Program-made: the position numbers and the translations under genes | Source: Pogonophryne albipinna | Lineage: Eukaryota > Chordata > Actinopteri > Perciformes > Artedidraconidae | NCBI GenBank assembly: GCA_028583405.1 | Contig: CM053244.1 | Span: 4,345,425-4,409,424 of the forward strand | DNA length: 64,000 nt | Direction of reading: 5' to 3' | In this document: positions 11,094-21,669 of the stretch, in pieces | How positions within the stretch are numbered: position 1 is the first letter of the stretch | Layout: each line of letters starts with the position of its first letter | The notes under the pieces: model-generated | The model's input: the letters and a program-made list of their open reading frames with translations, nothing else | What the model was told of the DNA's origin: nothing | Databases searched by the model: none

Positions 11094-11909
11094 GCGATAC
11101 ATTCTGACAATGCTCCCTCCTTCTGTATGTCACTTCAGAAAGAAGGGGCAGCGGATTGAACATCTGTGTTGCCTGGTTCTGTTGTAACCTTGGGAAACTA
11201 GAATACTTTGGGAATCAAGTCTTATGCAAGTTCTTTCTACACCAATACGAAGCAACCAGCCCCAGGACAGATGTATTTATATACTTATATCAAACCCAAT
11301 CAATATGAAGGTTTCTGAATATACAGAGATTGTCATTTAGTAGCAGCAAACAAAGAGCAGTGGTGTACTCGATGTTCACAAGAATCTAGATTGTTTAGTT
11401 ACTTATTCCATATACTTATAGCGAAATTGCTCTCTATTCTCTTTGTGTAATTGTTGATGACTCGTGTTGAACCAAGGGAAATGTACGTAATGCATCGAAT
11501 AACATGTGAGCAACTCTTGAACACCCTCATTATCTTGTCAGTCGTCACTAGCAGAACTTCTTAAAGAATCCTTTTATGTGTTCAACTTTTGTGAGAAAAC
11601 AAATGTGTAAATTTGACCCAATATTTGGTTAATATCGAAACCTTCTGATGGAGTTACACTATCCAATTTATTTCTGTCAACTGGAAGGATTCTTGGCCGG
11701 TAATGTGTTAGCGGTTAGCTCACCAGCTAGCTTAAAGTTCAACTTTGCTTGCACTGACTTATTTGGTCGTTTTGGTGAACTTCATTGTCCCATTTTATTT
11801 GTTTAGCTTTTTTGTAAGTTGTTGATGGTTTATTCCGCTCCAGTAACGTCTTGGTAAATAATGCATGCATGTAGGAACTTGCTTTGACTAGAATACATTT
11901 TACAATAGA
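11094..11909. other. Non-coding stretch, no gene seen
   Basis: AT-rich sequence with no recognisable gene or element ends. It borders the hAT element that starts at 11918. Confidence 0.5.
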
Positions 11910-11917
11910 GTAATTAC

Positions 11918-13886
11918 CAGAGGTGGGGGACTCGAGTCACATGACTTGACTCGAGTCGCATATTTTTGGACTTGAGATTTGCTTGACTAACATTGATAAA
12001 AGACTTGACTTTGACTTGGTATTCATGACTTGAGACTTGACTTGACTTGAGACAGATGACTCGAAAGGACTTCACTTTTTAAAATTAAATATTTGCATTT
12101 GTTTTTGTATTGTACGGAGCCCCTAAAGGGCAATGAAAAAAAAAAAGATACTGTATCTCTGTATGTAGTTACCGGAGCGCCAAGGAGGAAGTGGAGCACA
12201 AAGGAGACAACCGTTTCATCGCAGACTGTAATGTTTGGAAATGGCAGTGCATACATTATTTGAGATATATTTCGAACTCGGACTCTCCTTCACTTCATGA
12301 AATCGCTGCAGCATCAGGAGGCAGCGGGACGTGTAACTCCGCCTCTGAGAAGTGCAGCACCAGCGCGCATGAGCTGTGCCTTTTATGCAACGCCTTCACT
12401 GTGTTTACCTTCATTAGAACAGCTAAAGAGCGACCGCAGGCTGCTACGCTTTAACCACACACACCTCTACACACACACACACACACATCGAACTGCCCGA
12501 TTAATCCCCCTATTACTCGTTTTATGAAAGAGATTTCCCGGACATCTCCTTCATAAAACGAGTAATTGTCATCATGTTAGAAATTAAAATCAATGTTGAT
12601 ATGGCGTAATTTGAATTAAATACACTGTATTTAATTTAAATCTGTTTTATTCTAAAAACCGAATTTTCACACTACTTTGGTTTTCCGCTAGTGAATTTTC
12701 GTCATTTCCGGTTAGCATTAGCATGTGGCGAAATGCTACAGTTTCAAACCGTGAATTGAAGGTGAAATGGTGTGATGTTGTACACTGAGCACACTGGGAT
12801 TAACACTCATTTATCGCCGCTGAAATCACGTTTATTAGGGAATGTTTAAATAACCACAGACACCAGAATGATCTAATTTAGCAACAGAGAAAGGCAGGAA
12901 TTGCATTGGACCCGCCCCCGACGACGCCGGCCAATAGGAGAAGACCTCAGATGACAACAGGAAGAGCGAGCCAAGAATCAACCTCTTTGCCCTGACCTGG
13001 GCTGACCAACGCATGGGGAGAGAGCCTCCACTCGCACATTCCATTTGTACACCACCGCATCTTTTGTGTAATGAAATGCTGTTAACTTTTATAAGCTTCC
13101 CTTGACTCTTTTCAGTCTCTCCTGCTCTCAGGGTTCAATAATTACTAACACTGGTCACTAAGGCGCATGATGTGTGTGTCTTTGTGCTCTGCTCAGCTCT
13201 GCTCTGTGGTTGTGTGTCCGGCAACGGCATTTGTTTTCAAATGACCATGAACAGTAATTTACACACATCTGGCCAACTCCATATGTATATGTGGGTGTTC
13301 CCAAATACATTTGTTTAATCTTAATGTCGCACTGTCTGCACACAAACACACACACACATATCATGCGCCCTGGTACATACACTATTTTGTGGTATTGGCT
13401 TTGATGCAATATTTCTTTGTGCACAGACACAGTTAGGAACACAATGAGACAGAGTCATATGGGAGCACCTTAGACAGGAGACATGCTGTGACCCTGCTGA
13501 AGGGGAGCCAGGGCAGGAGGCTTCACATGTTGATGTAACATGTGTGTTGTACTCCTGTTTTTGCTTTAGAGCCCTTTTTGAAGTTATAGGGTTATCATTT
13601 CAGAGCCCCACTCTCCATTGCTGTTTACGTTGAAAATAAAACTAAACTATTCATAACCACAATATTGTAACTGATTTAAATGCGGAAACTGGGGTTATTC
13701 ATCAGAATTTCGTATGACTTGTGACTTGCTTGACTCTCACCACAGTGACTTGGGGCTTGCTTGACCTGAGCAATGACTTGACTTGCTTGACTCTCACCAC
13801 AGTGACTTGGGGCTTGCTTGAGACGTGTAAGTTAAGACTTGAGACTTGCTCATGACTTGCACATGTAGGACTTACTCCCACCTCTG
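11918..13886. mobile_element. hAT element with CAGAGGTGG ends and perfect 8-bp target duplication
   Basis: Begins CAGAGGTGGG and ends CCCACCTCTG. The flanking 8 bp are identical, GTAATTAC at 11910-11917 and 13887-13894, which defines the insertion precisely. Both ends contain arrays of GACTTG in the same strand orientation (11940-12055 and 13715-13870). The right array has a 57-bp tandem duplication with starts at 13728 and 13785. Such subterminal hexamers are typical transposase-binding sites in hAT elements. The 1969-bp body encodes no transposase. Its middle is occupied by a dispersed segment also found at 18.6-19.4 kb and 58.8-59.5 kb. Confidence 0.9.
12168..13324 (+). repeat. Dispersed segment, copy A (interrupted)
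   Basis: Shares blocks with 18630-19376 (inverted) and 58790-59495: a GTTACCGG-proximal start (shared with copy B only), a CTTCACTTCATGAA box, a CCACACACACCTCTACAC stretch, and a later block with GGCATTTGTTTT and TTTAATCTTAAT. Relative to the other two copies it has about 630 extra bases between about 12530 and 13158. A hairpin at 12512-12566 (ATTACTCGTTTTATGAA against its inverse) sits at the left border of that extra piece. No product is evident. Confidence 0.7.
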
Positions 13887-13894
13887 GTAATTAC

Positions 13895-14477
13895 TGCCAT
13901 TACAGAGCGTCCTTACTATGGAGATGTATACGTCTTCCTCGGGCTGTCATATCAATGTCAAAATGTTTGCAATGCATCAGTGGCAGCACTACCACATTGC
14001 CATGCCAATAAACCCATTACACCCACAGCCAGAGTTGTGAGGATGTAGGGAGATTTACAACGACAAGTGTCTGCCTTTTTTCTGCTCGAGCAGCACTAAA
14101 AAGATGGACGGGTCTTGGGAGAGGGAGCAGAGGAGAAATGATGAGAGGACGTGACAGAAAGAGGGAGGAGGAGGGAGTCACCATTCCCTTTAATGGAGCA
14201 AGCTCGTGCAATGCATTTCCCCCTGATTACACTAATGACCAATTTGAAGCAGTTTAAGAGATTCTGACTCTCGCTCACTTTCTTCTTCCCCTCCATCCCT
14301 TCCTCATTCCTCCTTCCTTATATCTTTCTTTTTCTTTTATCCTCTTTATTCTTCCTCTATATTTATATTAGTAGTTATGTGTCTGTGTGTGTCCTCCAGC
14401 AAGCTGCCCATTTGTATTAAATATACGAAGTGCATTAGAATCAGAATGCTTTATTAACCACAGGTCGAAACTTGGTT
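13895..14477. other. Non-coding stretch, no gene seen
   Basis: Unique-looking sequence with a pyrimidine-rich part at 14270-14360. No gene signal. Confidence 0.5.
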
Positions 14478-15446
14478 ATATCTCTCACAGGCTCCGCCCT
14501 CTACTGGACTCTATGGGTACTACCTTATCCTGCGAGCATTCTCCTACTGAGACTTCTATAGACGTAGCCGGCCCTGGGCGGGCCTACCTGAATGTGTGCG
14601 CATCTCACCGTATAAAAGGAGGCCTCCTGACTATCATCCCTTTCTCTTCAGCGGCGGAAGTGAAATCCACTGAGCATTGAGACGAGAAAGAGAGAGTATG
14701 GAGTCAATCCTCGAACACAGGACCTGCCCGAAGTGCCCGAACCTGATCGCGGGGGCTGATCCGCACCCATTCTGCTTCCTCTGCATGGGACCGGTCCACG
14801 CCGTGAGCGGCATGGACCCGTCACCGGCCTGCACAGCGTGCCAGGTGATCCCGCGGCTGACACGTCAGCACCGTGGGGATCATTTCCTGAGCCAGAGGAT
14901 CAGGACCTCGACGTCGTCGAGATGGGCGAGCCGGGAGATGAGGAAGTGCCATTCCGGTTCTCCCTTCCGTGGGGTCAGATGGCCCCGGTCCCGGAGGAGG
15001 AGGACGACGAGGGCGCCTCTTTGTCTGGAGGTCCAACTCTCAGGTCTGCACGGCTGGACTTTCCAGCGGTGATGACCCTGGCGGCGGAGCGCGTAGGCCT
15101 ACCGGTCCCCCCACCGCTGCCACAGAGGCCTGTAAGCCGCCTGAGACAGGGGTTTTACGGCCCGGTGCATCCGGTAGCCGCAATGACAGGCATCATCAAG
15201 GTGGTGGGCCGCTCGGACACGGCGTGTCCCGGTGTGCCCCCCCTCGATGAGAGCCTGGCGGCCCATCTGCTTCCGCGGGTGGCCGGTTGGGCCCATCCGC
15301 TGCCCCGGGACCGAGACACCTTGGAATATGTTGTGTGTGTGCTCAGGCTGAGTTCCGCGGTGTCTCGCCGACCCCACACCAGTGAGCCAGCTCACAGTGT
15401 CCCGCTCCTCACAGCAGCGAGCCTCGTAACGTCCCGCTGTGTGTGA
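14478..15446 (+). mobile_element. DIRS-like retroelement, 5-prime part only
   Basis: The left part (14478-14697) matches the terminal and promoter motifs at 8384-8681, including GGACTCTATGGGTAC and a TATA-like GTATAAAAGG at about 14611. It leads into a gag-like frame. Reverse transcriptase, RNase H, methyltransferase-like and tyrosine recombinase parts of a full DIRS element are missing; after 15446 the sequence changes to an unrelated MITE. The copy is a truncated remnant. Confidence 0.6.
14698..15446 (+). pseudogene. DIRS-type gag-like fragment, frameshifted
   Basis: From the ATG at 14698 the frame encodes a cysteine-rich start (CPKCPNLIAGADPHPFCFLC, then CTACQ about 25 residues on). This resembles the paired-cysteine N-terminus of fish DIRS gag proteins. 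At about 14850 the sensible reading moves to another frame (the one open from 14838 to 15446), so one indel has broken the gene. The second part is acidic near its start (PEPEDQDLDVVEMGEPGDEE) and later has LPQRPVSRLRQGF and PPLDESLAAHLLP, which are DIRS-gag-like. Gag proteins of this type are thought to form the particle in which the element is copied. The stop at 15444-15446 truncates it. Confidence 0.55.
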
Positions 15447-15693
15447 GGAAGTCCGGATTGGTCCAAACGTAACGGCTCCGCGGACGTAACTCCGCGGACG
15501 TAACTATACCCGAAATACGTCACTGTACCCAAGAAGTAAACAATGGAAAAAGAGAAATGTCCAACGAGGCGTTCTGGGGCAGCACAGACAGGTCTTCTCT
15601 GTGTTAGAGTGTTACTCCCTACAGGGTGCACTTTGAGGGTTTGTGACTCTGCAGACCGTTCACATGCAGAAAAGCATGTCATGGGACCTTTAA
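15447..15693. mobile_element. TTAA-type MITE, one end only
   Basis: Ends CATGTCATGGGACC at 15688, then TTAA at 15690-15693. This is a very common fish MITE terminus of the TTAA-inserting kind (piggyBac or Kolobok-like). The body includes TTACTCCCTACAGGG and CCGCGGACGTAACT duplicated at 15477-15505. The opposite end (TTAA followed by AGGTCCC) is not found upstream, so its left border is uncertain. Confidence 0.5.
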
Positions 15694-16264
15694 GGTTCTC
15701 GCTGCTCTCCTGGGCTCTCCTCTGCCTCCCTCTGCAGCTTCATGTCCTCTCTGGTCTGGTCCATCAGCTCATCTTTTCTTTTCGGCCGTGATGGCCCTGC
15801 CTCCTCCTGATCCTCCTCCTGATCCTCCTGCTGCTGCTCCTCCTCCTGATCCTCCTCCTGCTGCTCCTCCTCCTGATCCTCGTCGTCCTCCTCCTCCTCG
15901 TCCTCCTCCTGCTGCTCCTCCTCTTGGTCCCCCACTGCTGAACTTGGCGAGGCGTGTCCTCTGGAATAGAAGATATTAGGACAGGCGGGCAGATGGAGGG
16001 CCTTTGTCCTAATATCTCATCCGTTAGGACAACCAAGGCCAAGTTGCAGCAGGGTTTCCCACTCACTCCCCCGCCTGACCCTGGGCCTTTGCAACCCTGA
16101 GTAAAACCATCATGGCAATAAAAAAAACATCAGCAGATAAACAAATGTCAGCGGGTGTATTAACTTGCAAAACTCACATACTTTATATCTTTTTTTCCGA
16201 TTGTCCCACTTCTTCTTGCTGGCGAGTTACACTTCCCTGCAGGCCCATGTCTTCCAAAACCGTC
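15690..16264 (-). pseudogene. Broken Myb/SANT-like (Harbinger partner) protein fragment
   Basis: On the minus strand, 16264-16182 encodes GLQGSVTRQQ and, after a one-base slip, KKWDNRKKRYK. This is the conserved end of Myb/SANT-like (MADF-type) domains that accompany Harbinger transposases. It is followed at once by a donor, GTATGTGAG (16181 down). A possible acceptor at 15961 opens a second exon: a long Glu/Gln/Asp run (15735-15935), then PSRPKRKDELMDQTREDMKL, which resembles the usual C-terminal helix of these proteins. The stop codon falls on the TTAA at 15690-15693, where a MITE end begins, so the original C-terminus was probably cut off by that insertion. Slip and truncation make it a pseudogene. 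Confidence 0.45.
15795..15935. repeat. TCC/CTG-rich trinucleotide low-complexity tract
   Basis: Alternating TCCTCC, TGATCC and TGCTGC triplets. Read on the minus strand they give the Glu/Gln/Asp run of the broken Myb-like fragment. Triplet slippage explains the length. Confidence 0.85.
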
Positions 16265-16708
16265 CTAATCACAGAGAGAATAGTACAAAATGAAGTATTA
16301 TGAATTAAACAGGAACAATTTCAAAAGGATTAGGAAAACTAAGAAAAGGCTACACCGAAGGAAAGACAATAAAATCATTGATAAACTTGTTTTGGTGACG
16401 TCGCTGAGACATCCTGTTCAAAAAATACAACAAAGAAAATAAGGTATTACCCCATAAACTAGTTGTCTAATTCAGGGGTTCCCAACCTTTATTGTGCCAA
16501 GGACCGGCAGATACATTCAAAAAAATCGCGGACCGGTTGTGAATTTTAACTGATTTTAATATTTACTCACCAGCAGTAATAGGTGGCAATAGAGGCTAAG
16601 TGTATTTAACAGCCTGAACAAATACCAATATGCATCCAAAACATATTAACAACGTTTAAAACCAGGATACAATTAAAACAAATTAGGACCACTGATATAA
16701 CTGAAGTG

Positions 16709-18458
16709 TCAGTGAGACCCCTGGGCTTGTTTGCCAGCCATAATAACGTCATACCGGGGCGTGATGGTTGACAATGAAATGCGCAGGGTATTCCTCACGT
16801 CCTGTCTGCTTCTAAGTCTGGTCTTAGTGGCCGTCATGGCAGAAAAACCTGCACAGATATGACGTTGGGAATGAGCAGTGTCTTCAGAGCAAGCGTGCCG
16901 ATCTCTTTGTATTCTCCCGACGCTTTGATCCAGAAGGATTGGAGTGTTTTCAGTCCTCCGTCATTCATTAGCTCGATCAGTCTTGTAGTGATGGGAGCTG
17001 GTCTCGACCATCGTCATTTAGAAATGGATCACGCATCCATCCTTTGGCATTCCTCGGGTCCTTTGCAGATGGAAGATAGCGTTCAAACGCATCAGACAGG
17101 GATAGCTGGTGGCTGTGTATCAACTCGCCAAGTCCCTCGGCTTCTTCCGAAAAACTGGATAAGTTGCTGAACATGTCAAAAACACCCCGGTTGACGCGAT
17201 CCGGCGACTTTGTCTGCGAGCCTGAATGTGTCAGCCGTCCTCCCCTGCATTGTCAGATTTAATTGGTTCAAAGCCCTAAAAATGTCACTCAAGTAGGCTA
17301 GTTTTGCGAGCCAGCTCTTGTCACTAAAGTGCGTGGCTAAAGGTGACTGCTTGTCAGAGAGGAATTTCTGTAATTGCTCTCTTAACTCGAACACTCTCGT
17401 CAGGGCTTTCCCATTCGACAGCCACCTCACCTCTGTAGAAGAAGAAGGCGTCTGTAATCAGCATCCATGTCCTCGCACAATAATTCAAACACCCTCGAAT
17501 TCAGGGCATGGGCTTTGATGTGGTTAATGACCCTTATTGCATCATTCAGGACCGTGTGCAGTTCAGGGGACATGTTCTTGCTTGCCAGCATCTCGCGGTG
17601 TATCATGCAGTGAGTTGCCTCGCATTCCGGAGCCACTTCTTTCACCCTGGCAGTAAACCCCGACAACCGGCCGGTCATCGCAGCAGCCCCATCAGTGCAG
17701 ACCCCGACACAAAACGCCCAATCCAGTCTGCCTGCAATGTATTCATTCACCACTTTGAATATTTCGGAGGCGTGGTTGAGCTTGGAAGTGAAAGACAACA
17801 GAGCAAATCTTCCTGCACCTCGTCTTGATGCACATAGCGACACACAACTGCCTTATTTTCCACATCAGTGGATTCGTCCACTTGAACTGCGTACCATTGA
17901 GATGCTTTTATTCGGTCCAACAATTGCCCTTCAATATCCTCGGCAATATCATCGATCCTCCTGGCAACAGTATTGTCCGAGAGTGGAACATGTCCTACCA
18001 TGCCAGCTGCTTCTTCTCCAGATGTCTTTGGCAGCGGGCAGTATCAGCTCCTCTCCTATTGCAAAGGGCTTTTTAGCTTTGGCTCTTCGGCGAGCAACCA
18101 GATATGAAGCCCTTGTTGCAGCGACGCTCGTTGACATTGTGGACTTTACACTTGCTTCTGCCCGTCCAACTCGCGTTTTTCCTTTCAAAAAACTCAACTG
18201 GTTTGTCAATCAGAAAAGGAAGTTTGGTTGACAAGTGCCGTTGGCTTCATTGCTTCATGACAAAGCATTTCGGCACACACAACACACAATGGTTTTGGCG
18301 CCAACGAATCACCCGTTGCAACAAATCCATATTTCATATACGAGGAATCGTATTTGCGATTTCTTTTTGGTAGCTTTTTCGGGTTGTGCCTCACCATCTC
18401 TTTTATTGGAATAGCCCGCAAAGAAGCGGTTCATGGCAGTTTGCTGAGGTCCACTCAT
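16709..18458 (-). pseudogene. hAT transposase, ZBED5/Charlie-like, several frameshifts
   Basis: Cut-and-paste transposase of the hAT superfamily. Reading the minus strand from the ATG at 18458: a MSGPQQTAMNRFF start; a BED-finger remnant with RKYDSSYMKYGF and PLCVVCAEMLC, whose histidine half is lost near a frameshift at about 18215; the catalytic-core segment VDESTDVENKA (about 17880), containing the expected first aspartate; CVGVCTDGAAAMTG (about 17695) with the second; THCMIHREMLASK; RWLSNGKALTRVFELREQL; and finally TATKTRLRSRQDVRNTLRIS (about 16800), the hAT C-terminal dimerisation region, before a stop at 16709. At least four frame changes (near 18360, 18215, 17990-17840 and 17430) separate these blocks. 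About 580 codons remain, near the usual family length. It cannot make a working protein and is not a domesticated gene. Confidence 0.92.
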
Positions 18459-18791
18459 CTCTGCACCTGCGCTCACCTCTACACTCACTGACATCAGCAC
18501 CCTGACACTGGCAGCGCTGTCCAGTCCGGTCGGGTGCTGGTGTCCGGAATAGTTCGCTTGACGGATCATTAGTTCCGGCGGTGTCAAGCGATCACAGAGC
18601 TGCCGCTGCTCTCTGACAGCATTTAGCACATCGAGATTAAGATTACACTAACTTCTTTTGGGAACACCCACATATAGATGGAGTTGGCCAGATGTGTGTC
18701 AATTACTGTTCATGGTCATTTGAAAACAAATGCCGTTGTTGAACACACACAAACACACCGAACATACACACACACAGCGGAGCTGAGCAGA

Positions 18792-18796
<5 letters not shown>

Positions 18797-18878
<82 letters not shown>
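18797..18878. repeat. (CA)n microsatellite
   Basis: About 40 CA units with one TA interruption near 18834. On the other strand it corresponds to the short TG run of copies A and C. Confidence 0.97.
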
Positions 18879-18879
<1 letters not shown>

Positions 18880-18950
18880 CATGCACCTTTGTGACCGTAT
18901 TGACCGTATTTCCTTCATACAACAAGTAATAGAAGGAATAATCGGGCCGT

Positions 18951-19075
<125 letters not shown>

Positions 19076-19830
19076 GTGTGTGTGGTTGAAACGTAGCAGC
19101 CTGCAGTGGGGAACACAGTGAAGGCGGTGTGTATGTGCTGCACTACTCAGAGGCTGCCTCCTGATGCTGCAGCCAGTTCATGAAGTGAAGGACGTTTTAC
19201 AAATAAACAAACATCTCTACGCCCCTGGCCGACATGTCCTTAAAATGAAGTCAGAGTTTGAAATATATGTCAAATAATGTCTGCACTGCCATTTCCCCAC
19301 ATAAACACAACAGTCTGCGATGAAACGGTTGTCTCCTGTGTGCTCCTCTTCCTATTGGCGCACCGGTAACTTTCTCTGAGACCTTATGCTAACCAATTTT
19401 GATCTATTTTGCATGTTTTGGATGAAATAATATGACTGGTATAGGTGCGAACATTTAAAAAATATATAATCTTTTTTTTTATAAACATTTTTTTTCATAT
19501 ATTTATAATTCTGCAAAAAATTACGATAAGCTCACAGCTATTTCGCAGACCGGCAGTAACACACGGACCGGGGGTTGGGAACCCCTGGTCTAATTAATAT
19601 GGACTGTATGAAATGAGGGATAATTAATAAAATAAGAATGATATAAACTGGATATTGTGCCTTACATTCAAGCAATGTTCGAGGTCCTTCGGGGGGCAGG
19701 GGGCACTCCTTCAGAGCTTCTTTGACTCTGTGGTGGCATCAGCCATCTTCTATGGTGTGGCCTGCTGGGGCAGCAGCATCTCGGCTGCTGACAGGAAGAG
19801 ACTGAACAGACTGGGAAGGAAGCTCTGTCC

Positions 19831-21457
19831 TGGGGAGGAGGTGGGAGACAGGAGTCCTCACTGTGGAGGAGGTGGGAGACAGGAGTCCTCTGGACACTGT
19901 GGAGGAGGTGGGAGACAGGAGTCCTCTGGACACTGTGGAGGAGGTGGGAGACAGGAGTCCTCACTGTGGAGGAGGTGGGAGACAGGAGTCCTCTGGACAC
20001 TGTGGAGGAGGTGGGAGACAGGAGTCCTCTGGACACTGTGGAGGAGGTGGGAGACAGGAGTCCTCTGGACACTGTGGAGGAGGTGGGAGACAGGAGTCCT
20101 CACTGTGGAGGAGGTGGGAGACAGGAGTCCTCTGGACACTGTAGAGGAGGTGGGAGACAGGAGTCCTCTGGACACTGTGGAGGAGGTGGGAGACAGGAGT
20201 CCTCTGGACACTGTGGAGGAGGTGGGAGACAGGAGTCCTCACTGTGGAGGAGGTGGGAGACAGGAGTCCTCTGGACACTGTGGAGGAGGTGGGAGACAGG
20301 AGTCCTCTGGACACTGTGGAGGAGGTGGGAGACAGGAGTCCTCAGGCACTGTGGAGGAGGTGGGAGACAGGAGTCCTCACTGTGGAGGAGGTGGGAGACA
20401 GGAGTCCTCTGGACACTGTGGAGGAGGTGGGAGACAGGAGTCCTCTGGACACTGTCGAGGAGGTGAGAGACAGGAGTCCTCTGGACACTGTGGAGGAGGT
20501 GGGAGACGGGAGTCCTCACTGTGGAGGAGGTGGGAGACAGGAGTCCTCTGGACACTGTGGAGGAGGTGGGAGACAGGAGTCCTCACTGTGGAGGAAGTGG
20601 GAGACAGGAGTCCTCACTGTGGAGGAGGTGAGAGACAGGAGTCCTCTGGACACTGTGGAGGAGGTGGGAGACAGGAGTCCTCTGGACACTGTGGAGGTGG
20701 TGGGAGACAGGAGTCCTCTGGACACTGTGGAGGTGGTGGGAGACAGGAGTCCTCTGGACACTGTGGAGGAGGTGGGACACAGGAGTCCTCTGGACACTGT
20801 GGAGGAGGTGAGAGACAGGAGTCCTCTGGACACTGTGGAGGAGGTGGGAGACAGGAGTCCTCACTGTGGAGGAGGTGAGAGACAGGAGTCCTCTGGACAC
20901 TGTGGAGGAGGTGGGCGACAGGAGTCCTCTGGACACTGTGGAGGTGGTGGGAGACAGGAGTCCTCTGGACACTGTGGAGGAGGTGGGAGACAGGAGTCCT
21001 CTGGACACTGTGGAGGAGGTGAGAGACAGGAGTCCTCTGGACACTGTGGAGGAGGTGGGAGTCCTCTGGACACTGTGGAGGTGGTGGGAGACAGGAGTCC
21101 TCTGGACACTGTGGAGGAGGTGGGAGACAGGAGTCCTCTGGACACTGTGGAGGAGGTGGGAGACAGGAGTCCTCTGGACACTGTGGAGGAGGTGAGAGAC
21201 AGGAGTCCTCTGGACACTGTGGAGGTGGTGGGAGACAGGAGTCCTCACTGTGGAGGAGGTGGGAGACAGGAGTCCTCTGGACACTGTGGAGGAGGTGGGA
21301 GACAGGAGTCCTCTGGACACTGTGGAGGTGGTGGGAGACAGGAGTCCTCACTGTGGAGGAGGTGGGAGACAGGAGTCCTCTGGACACTGTGGAGGAGGTG
21401 GGAGACAGGTGGGAGACAGGAGTCCTCTGGACACTGTGGAGGAGGTGGGAGACAGGA
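19831..21457. repeat. 36/31-bp minisatellite inside a LINE
   Basis: About 47 copies of a unit CTGTGGAGGAGGTGGGAGAC plus AGGAGTCCTCTGGACA (36 bp), mixed with a 31-bp form lacking TGGAC. The 36-bp unit is 12 codons (LDTVEEVGDRSP), so runs of it stay in frame and give long spurious ORFs on both strands. The 31-bp form shifts frame. Common variants are GAGGTGGTGGGAG and GGTGAGAG. Confidence 0.97.
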
Positions 21458-21480
21458 GAATGGCAGCCAAGCTGTCCTCC

Positions 21481-21590
21481 CTCCAGGACACCCTGTCCTC
21501 CCTGCTGGACAATGTGTCCCACCCCCTCCAGGACACCCTGTCCTCCCTGCTGGACAATGTGTCCCACCCCCTCCAGGACACCCTGTCCTC
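21481..21590. repeat. 45-bp tandem duplication in the LINE tail
   Basis: A 45-bp unit beginning CTCCAGGACACCCTGTCC starts at 21481, 21526 and, partially, 21571. Forty-five bases is 15 codons, so the LINE frame is kept. Confidence 0.95.
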
Positions 21591-21669
21591 ACTGTGCAGC
21601 TCCTTCAGCGACAGGCTGCTGCCCCCCCGCTGTCTCACGGAGAGATACGGCAGTGATGCATTCACTTAA

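Larger units (their letters stand above)
19676..21660 (+). pseudogene. LINE ORF2 C-terminus split by an internal minisatellite
   Basis: C-terminal part of a non-LTR retrotransposon reverse-transcriptase protein. Before the array, 19690-19830 encodes LLQSFFDSVVASAIFYGVAC, then ISAADRKRLNRLGRKL, a block widely seen near the end of fish LINE ORF2 proteins. After it, 21457-21669 encodes RRMAAKLSSLQDTLSSLLDN, SFSDRLLPPRC and ERYG before a stop. In intact relatives these two blocks are joined by a short stretch like LDTVEEVGDRR. Here that stretch has been multiplied into 1.6 kb of tandem repeat, with a second small duplication (DTLSSLLDNVSHPLQ twice) downstream. The 5-prime coding part is missing, as usual for truncated LINE copies. 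It cannot encode a working enzyme. Confidence 0.85.

Noticed and set aside
19655..21656. Long open frames (407, 470, 317 and 245 codons) on both strands
   Set aside because: They are translations of the 36-bp repeat, whose length is a multiple of three. Only the flanking LINE blocks are genuine coding remnants.
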